Assembly: GCF_014207095.1 (NCBI RefSeq)
Contig: NZ_JACHBG010000011.1
Span: forward strand, 101,411-165,410
DNA length: 64,000 bases
Reading direction: 5' to 3'
Source: Martinezella lusitana
GTDB taxonomy: Bacteria > Pseudomonadota > Alphaproteobacteria > Rhizobiales > Rhizobiaceae
This document shows, in pieces, positions 17,710 through 26,638 of the stretch (its first letter is position 1; the number at the start of each line of letters is the position of its first letter). The position numbers and the translations under genes were made by a program. The notes beneath the pieces are model-generated. The model searched no databases. It was not told the origin of the DNA and saw only the letters and a list, made by a program, of their open reading frames with translations.

Positions 17710-18696
17710 ATGTTGAATCTCAATGACCTTGTTGTCTTCGTTCAGGTCGTGGACCATGGAGGTTTTGCCGCGGCAAGCCGTGCCCTTGGCGTTCCAAAAT
17801 CGACGCTTAGCAAACGGCTGGCGGAACTGGAAAGGGCGGTCGGCGTGCGCCTCATTCAGCGCACAACGCGCAGCTTCACCGTGACGGAGACTGGGCGCGA
17901 CTTTCATCGCCATGCAGCTGCCATGCTGATCGAAGCGGAAGCCGCAGAAGAAGTTCTCAAGGGTCGCCTTGCCGAACCAAGCGGCACGGTGCGCATCACA
18001 GCATCATTGCCCACGGTTCAATTCTCGCTGGCACCGCTCCTGCCGCGCTTGGCAGTCAAATATCCCAAGGTCCGCATCATGCTCGACACCACGGACAGGT
18101 TCGTAGATGTTGTACAAGAAGGCTTCGATATCGCGATCCGCGCCCACCTTGCCCCATTACCAGACTCAAATTTGGTGCAACGCCGGATTGGCTTCGATCC
18201 GAACTGGTTGGTTGCTTCGCAGGATTACGTGCGCAGGAAAGGGTCGCCGGCCCATCCGAAGGACGCGGGCCAACTCGATGGACTGATGGTGTCAGCGCAG
18301 GAGATGACCTGGACACTCTGGAACGGCCAGGGCGCCGTAGCGAAGGTTGCGTTGTCGCCCCGCTATGTTGCGAACGAAGCTATCGCCTTGCTGGAAGCCG
18401 CTAAGGCCGGGCTTGGCGTTGCTTGTTTGCCAAGCAGCTTTTGCGCATCCCTTATCGATTCTGGTACTCTTGTCCGCGTCCTATCGGGCTGGACAGCGGG
18501 CGGGGTGACGACAACTCTGCTGATGCCGAGCCGGCGCGGACAGCTGCCGTCGGTCCGGGCGATCGCGGATCAACTAGTCGCCGAACTCTCGCAACCACCA
18601 CGTCGCGCAGGCTTGCCGATAGAATCTGGCGACGCGGATGTAGGCACGACAGCACTCCAGGTCGCCGAAAATCACGACGCGCAGCATCCACGCTGA
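17710..18696 (+). CDS. LysR-family transcriptional regulator
   Basis: 328 residues. The HTH is at the N-terminus (LNDLVVFVQVVDHGGFAAASRALGVPKSTLSKRLAELE), with a full effector domain behind it. The start at 17710 matches the family. Its neighbours are a TetR remnant upstream and the convergent porin gene downstream, so its target is not clear from context. A fragment at 22545 is a close relative of its first 62 codons, including the DNA around the start. Confidence 0.88.
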   Translation: MLNLNDLVVFVQVVDHGGFAAASRALGVPKSTLSKRLAELERAVGVRLIQRTTRSFTVTETGRDFHRHAAAMLIEAEAAEEVLKGRLAEPSGTVRITASLPTVQFSLAPLLPRLAVKYPKVRIMLDTTDRFVDVVQEGFDIAIRAHLAPLPDSNLVQRRIGFDPNWLVASQDYVRRKGSPAHPKDAGQLDGLMVSAQEMTWTLWNGQGAVAKVALSPRYVANEAIALLEAAKAGLGVACLPSSFCASLIDSGTLVRVLSGWTAGGVTTTLLMPSRRGQLPSVRAIADQLVAELSQPPRRAGLPIESGDADVGTTALQVAENHDAQHPR

Positions 18697-18711
18697 GTGT
18701 GGATGCCAGAC

Positions 18712-18749
18712 GCAAAAAAGAAGGGCCCTGCGGGAAAGCAAGGCCCTTC
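18712..18749 (-). terminator. Rho-independent terminator of the porin gene
   Basis: GAAGGGCC (18720-18727) and GGCCCTTC (18742-18749) form an 8-bp stem. On the minus strand it is followed by a run of T (complement of the A-run at 18714-18718). The orientation fits the porin gene ending at 18849. Confidence 0.75.
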
Positions 18750-18848
18750 CTCTCGGATCGGAGGTCAACCGATCGAGGTGAGAAGCTTGACGGATCGGTG
18801 AGATCAAGCCCCTCTTATCTGGCACCAGGAAGCCAGATAATTCTTTGA

Positions 18849-19940
18849 TTAGAAGCTGCGTTGGAAGCGCAGAATGCCGGCCCACTGATCCTGATTGACA
18901 GAATCGAAGTTGGTGTAGGAGACTTCCGGCATGATCAGTAGGTTCTTGACCGGGTTCCACTTGACGTTCGTGGTCGCGGCAAAGATCTTCGCGTCGGTGT
19001 AGGCCAGCTGCAGGTTCCACTTCAGTTTTTCATTGATTGGAACGCCGACGCCACCCCAGACGGCCCAATCACCCCAGCCGCAAAGATCAGCACGGTCAGC
19101 AGGGCAAGCCGAGCGGTTGAGGTTGGTGCCCGCATACTTGTTCAGCTTCTTGCCGTCCGTGTTCCAGCCGCCCATCAAGAAGGCCGTGAACACGCCGAAG
19201 TCGGCATCGACGCGAGCCTTCACAGCGCCTTCTTCGACGATCGAGTCGTAACCGCCGACGACCTTGAAGCCCCATGCGCCGGACTTGAAGCCAGCACCGG
19301 CAACAGCGTCAGGGGCGTAATGGTTGGCCTTGTCGTTCGTCCACCAGCCTGCGCCATAGGACGCGCCTTTGCCTCCAGAGTTGCTGTCTTCCAGCGAAAC
19401 CACCGCGGTAAAGCCGTTGCCTGCATCATAGTTGTAAGTCAGCTGGTTCAGTTCGTACGGACCGTCATAGACCACGTCGTCGTTGATGACATCGCCCGCA
19501 CCACCCGTGTAAAGATTATACTGCGAGTCCAGCTTACCGACCGTAAAGCCGCCGAGGCTGATGTTCGCGAACTTCAGGTTCGTGCCAGTGGCGCCGCCGT
19601 CTTGCCAATCCCAACGCAGCAATACATTGGTCTTCAGCGGACCATACTCGGTGTCCGTCGCAGTGTTGAGGCTTAACTCGGCACGGGTGTGCCAGAGAGT
19701 ACCGTTGTGGCTATTCGGGTTGTAGGCGTCGAACCACTTTCCTTCCGTACGAACCAAGCCGCCGATCTTAAGGCAGGTTTCGGTGCCCGGAATGAAGAAG
19801 TAGCCTGCACCGTATGCGTCGCAGATGCGAACGTATTCAAGCGGCTCCGGCTCGGCGGCAACGATGGCGTCGGCCGCATGACCACTGGAAACGGCTGCCA
19901 AGGCGGCGGCTGTCCCAAGGAGAAGAGATTTCAGACTCAC
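18849..19940 (-). CDS. Omp2b/RopA-type outer-membrane porin
   Basis: 363 residues of alphaproteobacterial trimeric porin (Porin_2 family). Signal peptide MSLKSLLLGTAAALAAVSSGHA, then the typical YVRICDAYGAGYFFIPGTETCLKIGG with its cysteine pair, repeated amphipathic strands, and a C-terminal phenylalanine (RFQRSF) that serves as the outer-membrane assembly signal. The start is GTG with GGAG 6 bp upstream. It forms general diffusion pores. It is monocistronic with its own terminator. Confidence 0.92.
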   Translation of the reverse strand: MSLKSLLLGTAAALAAVSSGHAADAIVAAEPEPLEYVRICDAYGAGYFFIPGTETCLKIGGLVRTEGKWFDAYNPNSHNGTLWHTRAELSLNTATDTEYGPLKTNVLLRWDWQDGGATGTNLKFANISLGGFTVGKLDSQYNLYTGGAGDVINDDVVYDGPYELNQLTYNYDAGNGFTAVVSLEDSNSGGKGASYGAGWWTNDKANHYAPDAVAGAGFKSGAWGFKVVGGYDSIVEEGAVKARVDADFGVFTAFLMGGWNTDGKKLNKYAGTNLNRSACPADRADLCGWGDWAVWGGVGVPINEKLKWNLQLAYTDAKIFAATTNVKWNPVKNLLIMPEVSYTNFDSVNQDQWAGILRFQRSF

Positions 19941-20447
19941 AGTAAGCTCCTGTTTCAGTTATAAGTTTTCTTCACGCCACCCAAAAGCGGCGCGTTGCAT
20001 AACGGGCATATTGGCAACCTATTGCTGCCTCTGCTTTTTCTAAGCTCCACCCTCAATTGGATCCCCCGAACGCCTAAAGGCTATTTCGGAGCGACCCGCC
20101 CTTCCGGCCGTTCACTCGACCGCAAGTCACGCTAAGTTCGTCACATATACATTCCGTATGCATCTATATTTACGCCGCCCCCTGTTGAAATCGACTGAGG
20201 CGCGTTGCTCAATTCCAACTATGTTACGAGCGACCAGCAGCAGGCACGCCAATACGAGCAAGCTTCGACAATCAGCACCAAAAATACTCGCTACAGCTTA
20301 CTTGCAGCCTCACCGAAGGCAGCTACCCCTGCATTTGAGACAGATAGGGTCGCAGACCATCTACAAACGGCTGACTTTTCGGAGCGCTGCGATACAGCGG
20401 TCGCTCCGACTTTATCGGAAGCGAGCTGATCGGTAGGCGTCGCCGCA
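19941..20447. other. Intergenic region upstream of the porin gene
   Basis: About 500 bp expected to carry the porin promoter and leader. Only short meaningless frames are present and no operator was recognised. Confidence 0.4.
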
Positions 20448-21533
20448 TCAGAGACTTGCTTGTGCTGTTCGGGACATCACGACCTTTCCGAGGCTTGTAC
20501 CGCTTTCGACCAACCGATGCCCTTCTCCCAAGCTCTGCGCGGAGAAGGGCGACAAGCATCGCGTCATAGTCGTACGCAGCACGCCAGCATCGACCAACGA
20601 CGCAACTTCGTTCAAAATGCGGTGTTGTCCGATCAAATCAGCCGTTTCGAAAAGCGGGCGCGTAAATACCATTTCCCAATGCAAGGAAATGCTTTTGGCC
20701 TTCAATGGGACGGCATCCAGATAATCATGATCGTCAATCACTCCGATCTTGCCGTGTGGAGCGACAATCTTGACCAGTTCAGGCAAGTGCTTTTCGGTAT
20801 GCGTCAAGGATGCGATAAGGGTCACGGGAGAAACTGCCAGGGCATCTATCTGCTGCCGCAGCGGTCGGCTGTGATCAATAACATGATGCGCGCCCATCCG
20901 CGTGCACCAATCGCGACTTTCCGGACGGGAGGCGGTGGCGATCACTGTCAACCCGGTCAGGCGTCGGGCAAGTTGTATGAGGACCGACCCGACCCCACCT
21001 GCTCCACCAACAATGAGCAACGAGTCGGACGTAAAGGTCTTGCCAATCGGCACCTGAAGACGGTCAAACAGAAGTTGCCAGGCAGTCAGGCTGGTCAGTG
21101 GAAGAGCGGCCGCCTCGGCGAAAGACAAAGAGGATGGCTTTGTACCTACAATGCGTTCGTCGACGAGATGCAGCTCAGCATTGGCGCCGTTCCGCGTAAA
21201 CGTCCCCGCGTAAAAAACCTCGTCGCCGGGTTTGAAGATCTGCGTCTTGGCGCCACCTGCAACGACCGTCCCGGCGGCGTCCCATCCCAGGGTACCGACC
21301 GCTTCGGGCACATTGACATGGCCGGCGCGGATCTTCGTATCGACAGGATTGATAGAGACTGCCTCAACGCGAACCAGAACATCATGAGGTCCAGGAACTG
21401 GCGCCGGAACATCCGTCTCCGAGAACATCTGTTCGCCATGGCTTACGGAGTACTTTTGAAACTGGATGACCTTCAACTGTATTGCCTCGGAGTTGGATAC
21501 TGACCTGATCGTGAGGTAGCCGCTGATCTTCAT
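20448..21533 (-). CDS. MDR-family zinc-type alcohol dehydrogenase/quinone reductase
   Basis: 361 residues from the ATG at 21533. GroES-like domain (PHDVLVRVEAVSINPVDTKIRAG, GTLGWDAAGTVVAGG, FKPGDEVFYAG) then Rossmann domain (SLLIVGGAGGVGSVLIQLAR). The catalytic zinc ligands of true alcohol dehydrogenases are not evident, so it is more like NADPH:quinone reductases (the ZADH family). It follows the SDR gene at 21670 after 136 bp on the same strand. Probably a detoxifying reductase of the same module. Confidence 0.85.
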   Translation of the reverse strand: MKISGYLTIRSVSNSEAIQLKVIQFQKYSVSHGEQMFSETDVPAPVPGPHDVLVRVEAVSINPVDTKIRAGHVNVPEAVGTLGWDAAGTVVAGGAKTQIFKPGDEVFYAGTFTRNGANAELHLVDERIVGTKPSSLSFAEAAALPLTSLTAWQLLFDRLQVPIGKTFTSDSLLIVGGAGGVGSVLIQLARRLTGLTVIATASRPESRDWCTRMGAHHVIDHSRPLRQQIDALAVSPVTLIASLTHTEKHLPELVKIVAPHGKIGVIDDHDYLDAVPLKAKSISLHWEMVFTRPLFETADLIGQHRILNEVASLVDAGVLRTTMTRCLSPFSAQSLGEGHRLVESGTSLGKVVMSRTAQASL

Positions 21534-21669
21534 AGGCACACTCCGGGAGTGACCTTCCAGGCCTTGCCAGATCACAGAGAACCTCCATCGGCTTAGACTG
21601 CGCGATCGGGCCGCGCAGTCTAAGCCCCTGATCGACCGGACTGACCGGTCGATACGCCACAGCCTCCTC

Positions 21670-22431
21670 TCAGGTCTGCGGCGGCGTAATTCTCTGTCCG
21701 AGTCCGCCATCAACGGCGAGCTTGGCAGCAGTCGTGTAGGTCGCATCAAAGGCTAGAAATAGTACCGCCCTGGCAATTTCTTCCACCGTCCCGTTCCTCC
21801 CCATGGGCGTGATCTGATCGCCCAATGCTTCAAACCCGGCTCGGGCTTCTTCCGACAGGCCGGCCACACCGTGAGTCGGCGTCTTGACAAAGCCCGGGCT
21901 AACCGCATTGACGCGAATACGTCGCGGCAAGAGTTCGGCGGCGAAGCCTGAGGTGAAGGAGATGACTGCAGCCTTGGTCGCGCTATAGACGATCATCCCC
22001 GGCGTTCCACCCTGATCCGCTACCGATGAGGTGAAGACAATCGCGCCCCCGTCGGCAATTAGCGGAGCCAGGCGTTGAACGGAGAAGAACGCGCCCTTGG
22101 CATTGACCGCAAACTGCCGATCAAAAGAGGCCTCGGTTACCTGGTCAAATGGTTCCAGTTCCGCGATACCCATGTTGACATGAAGAAAATCGAACTGACC
22201 GAATTGCCCCTTTACGGCTTCTGCCAAGGCGTCGATGTCTCCAAGCACAGCGGCGTCGGACTTAATCGCCACAATGTGCTCATCGAGTTTGCCCGCTTCC
22301 TCTACGGTTTTGGCGTTGCGACCAGTTACCAACACCTTGGCGTTGTTTTCAGCCAGCATCTTTGCTGTCGCGAGTCCAATTCCGTGTGTGCCGCCCAAGA
22401 TGACGGCTTTCTTGCCCGAATAACGTTCCAT
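21670..22431 (-). CDS. SDR-family oxidoreductase
   Basis: 253 residues. GGTHGIG cofactor motif (13-19), catalytic S135 region and Y149-x3-K153 (YSATK), C-terminal KLAVDGGLGQ. The usual NNAG reads VNMG (85-88), a variant found in this sub-branch. AAGGAG precedes the ATG. It is divergent from a LysR remnant at 22545, so its former regulator seems to be lost. It forms a unit with the quinone reductase-like gene downstream. Confidence 0.87.
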   Translation of the reverse strand: MERYSGKKAVILGGTHGIGLATAKMLAENNAKVLVTGRNAKTVEEAGKLDEHIVAIKSDAAVLGDIDALAEAVKGQFGQFDFLHVNMGIAELEPFDQVTEASFDRQFAVNAKGAFFSVQRLAPLIADGGAIVFTSSVADQGGTPGMIVYSATKAAVISFTSGFAAELLPRRIRVNAVSPGFVKTPTHGVAGLSEEARAGFEALGDQITPMGRNGTVEEIARAVLFLAFDATYTTAAKLAVDGGLGQRITPPQT

Positions 22432-22544
22432 TTTTTGTCTCCTTGCGAACTAAACTCGACAGACAAAGAATGCAGGAATCGGCGAGCATGCTGTAGATGC
22501 CTATCTGTGGATTTATCGTTTACAAACATAGACGGTATGCATCC

Positions 22545-22730
22545 GTGTTGAATCTTGATGACCTTGCTGCCTTCGTTCAGCTCGTAGACAACGGCGGTTT
22601 TACTGCAGTAAACCGCGCTCTTGGCGTTCCAAAATCGACATTCAGCAAACGGCCGTCGGAACTGGGAAATGTAGTCGGCGTACGCCTCGATCAGCCCACG
22701 TCGCGAGGTCTCATTGTGACAGAGACCGGT
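22545..22730 (+). pseudogene. LysR regulator remnant (HTH only)
   Basis: From a GTG at 22545 the translation LNLDDLAAFVQLVDNGGFTAVNRALGVPKSTFSKR parallels the start of the LysR gene at 17710, with further matches (VGVRL, VTETG). DNA before and after the start is also alike. After codon 62 similarity stops and the frame degenerates into Arg-rich sequence. The effector domain is lost. A protein of HTH only is possible but unlikely to be regulated. Confidence 0.75.
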
Positions 22731-22970
22731 AGGCGGCCTCGCCGCCGTGCCGGCCGCCGCTATCAGCATCGACAGGAAGAGCACGACATGAGAGCCGATC
22801 ACGGAAGCGGGATCAGCGGTAGATGGCTTCCCGTGGATGACGAGATTGTACTAGGAAGTAAGGCCCGATAGCCGCAACTCGACCTGATAAGATGCTTGCC
22901 CATAAGGTCTCTTCAGGTGAAAGGCGCTGCGGCTACGTCTTGTATCGACCGGGTAATCCGAACGCTTCCC

Positions 22971-23540
22971 TTATCTCACCTCATAGATGTCGAAAGCGAC
23001 ATGCGCCTCGGGTCCGGTCTGGATGGAGACGAACTTGCCCACAGCCTGAATGCCATTGAGCCAACCGAAAGTCTGCGATGAAGTCTCGAAGTTCGGCGCT
23101 ACGACATAATACCATTCTGGCGCTGAGATTCTCTTCCCAGACATGAAGCGCTCCCAGCTTTCGGCGGCAGGTTTGGCGAGCACGCCCCCATATGTAACGA
23201 GAACAGTGGAACCGTCGCTCAGCTTGACGAGACTTCGTACATCGATGCGCATCGTTCCATCAGGCAACGTCCGGACCCAATCAGCGGTGGGTGAAACGAT
23301 CTCTCCCTTCACCCGAGGCCCGGAAACATAACCACCCTCCCTCGGCTGGAATATTACCAACTTGTCGTCGATCTTTATGGGCGCTTGCAGCGGCGCGTAG
23401 AAGCGCATCAGGAAATGAAGATCGGGTTTCGCGACGGCAACAGGTTCTGCTGTCGGCGATTGAGCGTAAGCCGGAGCTGCCATCAATGATACAAGGATGA
23501 GGCATCCTGTAAGCATGGTGAAAATGACGCGTGAAGACAT
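22971..23540 (-). CDS. Exported DUF3237-family protein
   Basis: 189 residues from the ATG at 23540. Signal peptide (VIFTMLTGCLILVSLMAAPAYAQ) then a beta-barrel-like domain with DWVRTLPDGTMRIDVRSLVKLSDGSTVLVTYGGV, characteristic of DUF3237, ending APNFETSSQTFGWLNGIQAVG. The family's function is not established. It follows the quinone reductase-like gene on the same strand after 47 bp, so the two are probably cotranscribed. Confidence 0.82.
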   Translation of the reverse strand: MSSRVIFTMLTGCLILVSLMAAPAYAQSPTAEPVAVAKPDLHFLMRFYAPLQAPIKIDDKLVIFQPREGGYVSGPRVKGEIVSPTADWVRTLPDGTMRIDVRSLVKLSDGSTVLVTYGGVLAKPAAESWERFMSGKRISAPEWYYVVAPNFETSSQTFGWLNGIQAVGKFVSIQTGPEAHVAFDIYEVR

Positions 23541-23587
23541 ATGTGTTTGTTTCCGTAGAAAGTCAGCGGATGACATTTGAATGGACC

Positions 23588-24592
23588 TCAGTGCTGGATG
23601 GCGATTTTGCCGAAATGCTGGCCTTGCGCCGCGAGTCTGGCATAAGCAGCGGCCGCATCGTTGAAGGCATAGGTCTCGCTGATGACCGGAACGATGCGAT
23701 GGCTTTCGATCGCGCGGGCCGCAGCCGCGAGATTGTCCGTGGAGCCGGTGTTGTTGCCCACGACATTGAGGGCTTTGACGACAATATCGAGTAGATTGAT
23801 CGATGGAGCCGTGCCGGTGAGAAATCCGACGGTGAATACCGTGCCTCCGAATGCGGCGGCCTTCAGGGAGCGAGCAAAGGTCGCCTGGCCCACGGTGTCC
23901 AGAACAAGATCGGCTCCATGACCGTCCGTGACCTCAAGCACTTTGGCGTCCCATTCCGGGCTCACCTTGTAGTTCACGAGGTGATCCGCCCCGAGCGTCG
24001 CTGCGCGTGCAAGCTTTTCCTCGGAAGAGGACATGATGACAACCGTCGCGCCGGCGGCTTTTGCGAGCTGCAGTGTCATGATGCTAAGCCCACCGGTACC
24101 CAGAAGGGCCACGACCGATCCAGGGCCGATCCTCCCAGTTTGCAACGCGTTCCATGCCGTCGTGGCGACGATCGGAAGTGTCGATCCTTGAGTAAAGTCG
24201 AGGTGCGTCGGCAGTCTGACGAGGCTCGAAACCGGAACGGCAACGAACTCGGCGAGCGACCCAACGGATGTAACGCCGCGCATCGCAGCTACCTTCTGAG
24301 GAGCGATGGATCCACCCTGCCAGTTGGACATGAAATGCGGAATCACCTTGTCCCCCGCCTTGAGCCCGAGATCGTTCACGCCGATCTCGACGATCTCCCC
24401 GGCACCATCGGCGACAGGAATAATTGGGAAACGGGGTACCGGGAGGCCGCCCGTGGCGACTGCGATGTCGATAAAGTTTAGCGAGGCGGCATGAAGTTTA
24501 AGCAAAGCCTCTGATGGCCTGGATGTAGGCTCGGGCAGATCGACCGTCTTAAGAGCGTCGAGAGACGGAGCATCGAGTTGAATGGCGCGCAT
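23588..24592 (-). CDS. Zinc-binding-type alcohol dehydrogenase/quinone oxidoreductase
   Basis: 334 residues. GroES-like domain (EALLKLHAASLNFIDIAVATGG, PVADGAGEIVEIG, LKAGDKVIPHF) and Rossmann domain (VALLGTGGLSIMTLQLAKAAGATVV). AAGGAGG precedes the ATG at 24592; a longer frame to 24625 would reach into the operator region. It is divergent from a LysR gene with a clear LysR-type dyad between them. Probable NAD(P)H-dependent reductase; substrate unknown. Confidence 0.87.
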   Translation of the reverse strand: MRAIQLDAPSLDALKTVDLPEPTSRPSEALLKLHAASLNFIDIAVATGGLPVPRFPIIPVADGAGEIVEIGVNDLGLKAGDKVIPHFMSNWQGGSIAPQKVAAMRGVTSVGSLAEFVAVPVSSLVRLPTHLDFTQGSTLPIVATTAWNALQTGRIGPGSVVALLGTGGLSIMTLQLAKAAGATVVIMSSSEEKLARAATLGADHLVNYKVSPEWDAKVLEVTDGHGADLVLDTVGQATFARSLKAAAFGGTVFTVGFLTGTAPSINLLDIVVKALNVVGNNTGSTDNLAAAARAIESHRIVPVISETYAFNDAAAAYARLAAQGQHFGKIAIQH

Positions 24593-24629
24593 TGAAACCT
24601 CCTTGGCGATGTGGAGATTTGACATTAGT

Positions 24630-24650
24630 TTATTGGCACAGAACCGATAA
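24630..24650. promoter_or_regulatory. Putative LysR-type operator
   Basis: TTATTGG (24630-24636) and CCGATAA (24644-24650) form a 7-bp dyad with one mismatch in the 72-bp gap between the divergent quinone reductase-like and LysR genes. Its spacing fits a LysR T-N11-A type site. Confidence 0.5.
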
Positions 24651-24664
24651 TATAGTCAGATGGA

Positions 24665-25615
24665 ATGAATATGATGCTCAACAAACAGCAATGGCCTGAG
24701 ATTGGCGATCTTGATGAGTTGATGGCTTTTGCTGCCGTCGCCGAGCGCCTTTCGTTCGTCCAGGCAGCGGCGGCGCTTGGCCGAGATGCCACGGTACTAT
24801 CACGCCGCGTAACTGCCTTGGAGCGTCGACTGAATGTGAGGCTGCTGGAGCGAACGACGCGCAAGGTTTCGCTGACCGAGGCTGGCTTTGCGCTTTTCGA
24901 GCGCCTACGGGTGGGCTTTTCCGAATTGCGAGAGGCGGAGTTCGATGCCTCTCAGTTTGCCAGCGGAGCACCGAACGGCCGACTTCGTCTCACACTGCCA
25001 TCGACATTCGGTCGCATGTGGGTGGCGCCGCGACTTCCTGAATTCTTGGCCCGTTATCCGGAAGTGAGCATAGAAGCTGAGTACTCCAACCGGTACTCCA
25101 ATCTACTGGAGGGCGGGTTCGATGTTGCAATCCGCATCGGCGACCTCGTAGATTCCTCGCTTGTCGCAAGTCGTATTGCCAATCACAGCCGGTTGCTTTG
25201 TGCCGCACCGGCCTATCTCGACCGGTTCGGATTACCCAAACACCCCGAGGATCTCATCCGTCATATATGTCTCGGCTTTACGGGGTTTGCTTTCCACCCG
25301 AATTGGCGTTTCGTGCGCGGTGCAGACGGCGAACGGATCACTGTGCGAGTTAAATCGCCCTACCTTGCCGATGACGCAGAGGCACTTGTCGAAGCAGCGA
25401 TCCGAGGTTCCGGCATCATGATGGCAACGAACTGGCTGGTCGAGCATCGCATAGCGCGAAATGAACTGGTGCAGGTTCTTGCCGACTGGGACCTTGAAGG
25501 CGAAGGAGCAATCTTCGTGGTTGTCCCGTCCGGACGCCTTCTTGCCGGAAAGACGCGCGCATTTCTAGATTGGGCAAAGGGGTTGTTCGCACCTGTGGCA
25601 CCGTGGAAATGCTAG
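24665..25615 (+). CDS. LysR-family transcriptional regulator
   Basis: 316 residues. HTH (DLDELMAFAAVAERLSFVQAAAALGRDATVLSRRVTALERRLNVRLLERTTRKV) and effector domain of the CrgA/DmlR-like branch (GRLRLTLPSTFGRMWVAPRLPEFLARYPEV, GGFDVAIRIGDLVDSSLVA). ATGs at 24665 and 24671 are both possible. It is divergent from the quinone reductase-like/DUF3237 operon and probably controls it. Confidence 0.88.
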   Translation: MNMMLNKQQWPEIGDLDELMAFAAVAERLSFVQAAAALGRDATVLSRRVTALERRLNVRLLERTTRKVSLTEAGFALFERLRVGFSELREAEFDASQFASGAPNGRLRLTLPSTFGRMWVAPRLPEFLARYPEVSIEAEYSNRYSNLLEGGFDVAIRIGDLVDSSLVASRIANHSRLLCAAPAYLDRFGLPKHPEDLIRHICLGFTGFAFHPNWRFVRGADGERITVRVKSPYLADDAEALVEAAIRGSGIMMATNWLVEHRIARNELVQVLADWDLEGEGAIFVVVPSGRLLAGKTRAFLDWAKGLFAPVAPWKC

Positions 25616-25813
25616 CTTGCCCTCTTAGAGCGAGACGCGGCGCTTTGCTGGAGCCACCCGCGTCCCTGTCAACTCCACCGTTGATCACACTATCTGGCCC
25701 ATGCAGCCTCTCTTTTCGGGGCTCGACATGTCCAATCATGCCGGCCCATCGGACGGGCTGCCGTCCGACGGCTTCCGGGCTTTCGGTCGATTAAAAAATG
25801 CCAGGAAGAGATG

Positions 25814-26515
25814 TCAGTAGCCGATCGTGAAGCGTCGCTGCACATATCGCGGCAATTCGGCTTCGTCCACGAGAGCGATAGCGAGGTCCTCGAAGGAGAT
25901 GCGGCTTCGTCCGTCTGCGTCGAGGACTGGCTGGTCTCCACCAAGCCGAAAGCGGTCAGTGCGCTTACCGGGGCCGATCTCTTCTGCCGGGCTGACATAT
26001 GTCCAAAGCCGGTTCGAAAGGCGATAGATGTTGAGCGCATCGCGATGACCTCGCACGGCAGCTGCGTAGTCTTCGGGAAGGCCAAGCAGCTTGAGGCTTT
26101 CACGCAACTCACCGTCCGCATCGGCGCGCGTCAAACCTGGCCTGATTTCCAGGCTGCCTGCGCCGCCTACCACAATCAATCGTAAGGCTGGATAGGACTC
26201 CATGGCCTTCAGCAGATTTTTGGCGACAGTGGCGTACACGGTAGGGTCCTGGATAGAGCGCTCTACCGTGTCGTTAAAGTTCTTTGACGCGTTGCCGGGC
26301 TGATAAAGGCTGACCAATACATCCAAGCGGCGCATGCCCTCGTCCAGACTTGCGACGTCGAAGACATTGATGGTTTTCCAGGTGACATCGCCCCCATCTT
26401 TCGGGAAATTCGCGGCATTGCGCGTGAACGCTGTCACTTGATGATTGCGTTGGGTGGCCTCAACCAGAAGCCTTTGACCAATGTTACCGGTAGCACCAAT
26501 GATGCCTATGTGCAT
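25814..26515 (-). CDS. NmrA-type NAD(P)H-binding protein
   Basis: 233 residues from the ATG at 26515 (MHIGIIGATGNIGQRLLVEATQRNHQVTAFTRN), a classic NAD(P)-binding start. IVVGGAGSLE and the C-terminal SRISFEDLAIALVDEAE fit the YwnB/BVR-like SDR branch. The frame extends to 26782 but the family start is clear. It is divergent from the LysR gene at 26639. Probably a small-molecule reductase. Confidence 0.85.
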   Translation of the reverse strand: MHIGIIGATGNIGQRLLVEATQRNHQVTAFTRNAANFPKDGGDVTWKTINVFDVASLDEGMRRLDVLVSLYQPGNASKNFNDTVERSIQDPTVYATVAKNLLKAMESYPALRLIVVGGAGSLEIRPGLTRADADGELRESLKLLGLPEDYAAAVRGHRDALNIYRLSNRLWTYVSPAEEIGPGKRTDRFRLGGDQPVLDADGRSRISFEDLAIALVDEAELPRYVQRRFTIGY

Positions 26516-26575
26516 GTCCCTTACTCCGAAAATGCGTTCGAGATGCGCAGCGAATGATTGCTGCACGGGATAGGT

Positions 26576-26600
26576 ATCGTTGCTTGCTGAGTGCAACAAT
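26576..26600. promoter_or_regulatory. Putative LysR-type operator
   Basis: ATCGTTGC (26576-26583) and GCAACAAT (26593-26600) form an 8-bp dyad with one mismatch, spaced by 9 bp, between the divergent NmrA-type and LysR genes. Confidence 0.5.
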
Positions 26601-26638
26601 CGGGTATAAATGGGAATAGTTTTTGCATTGGTGGCATA

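Noticed and set aside
20460..21503. 347-codon plus-strand frame
   Set aside because: Antisense to the zinc-type dehydrogenase gene; no recognisable motif.
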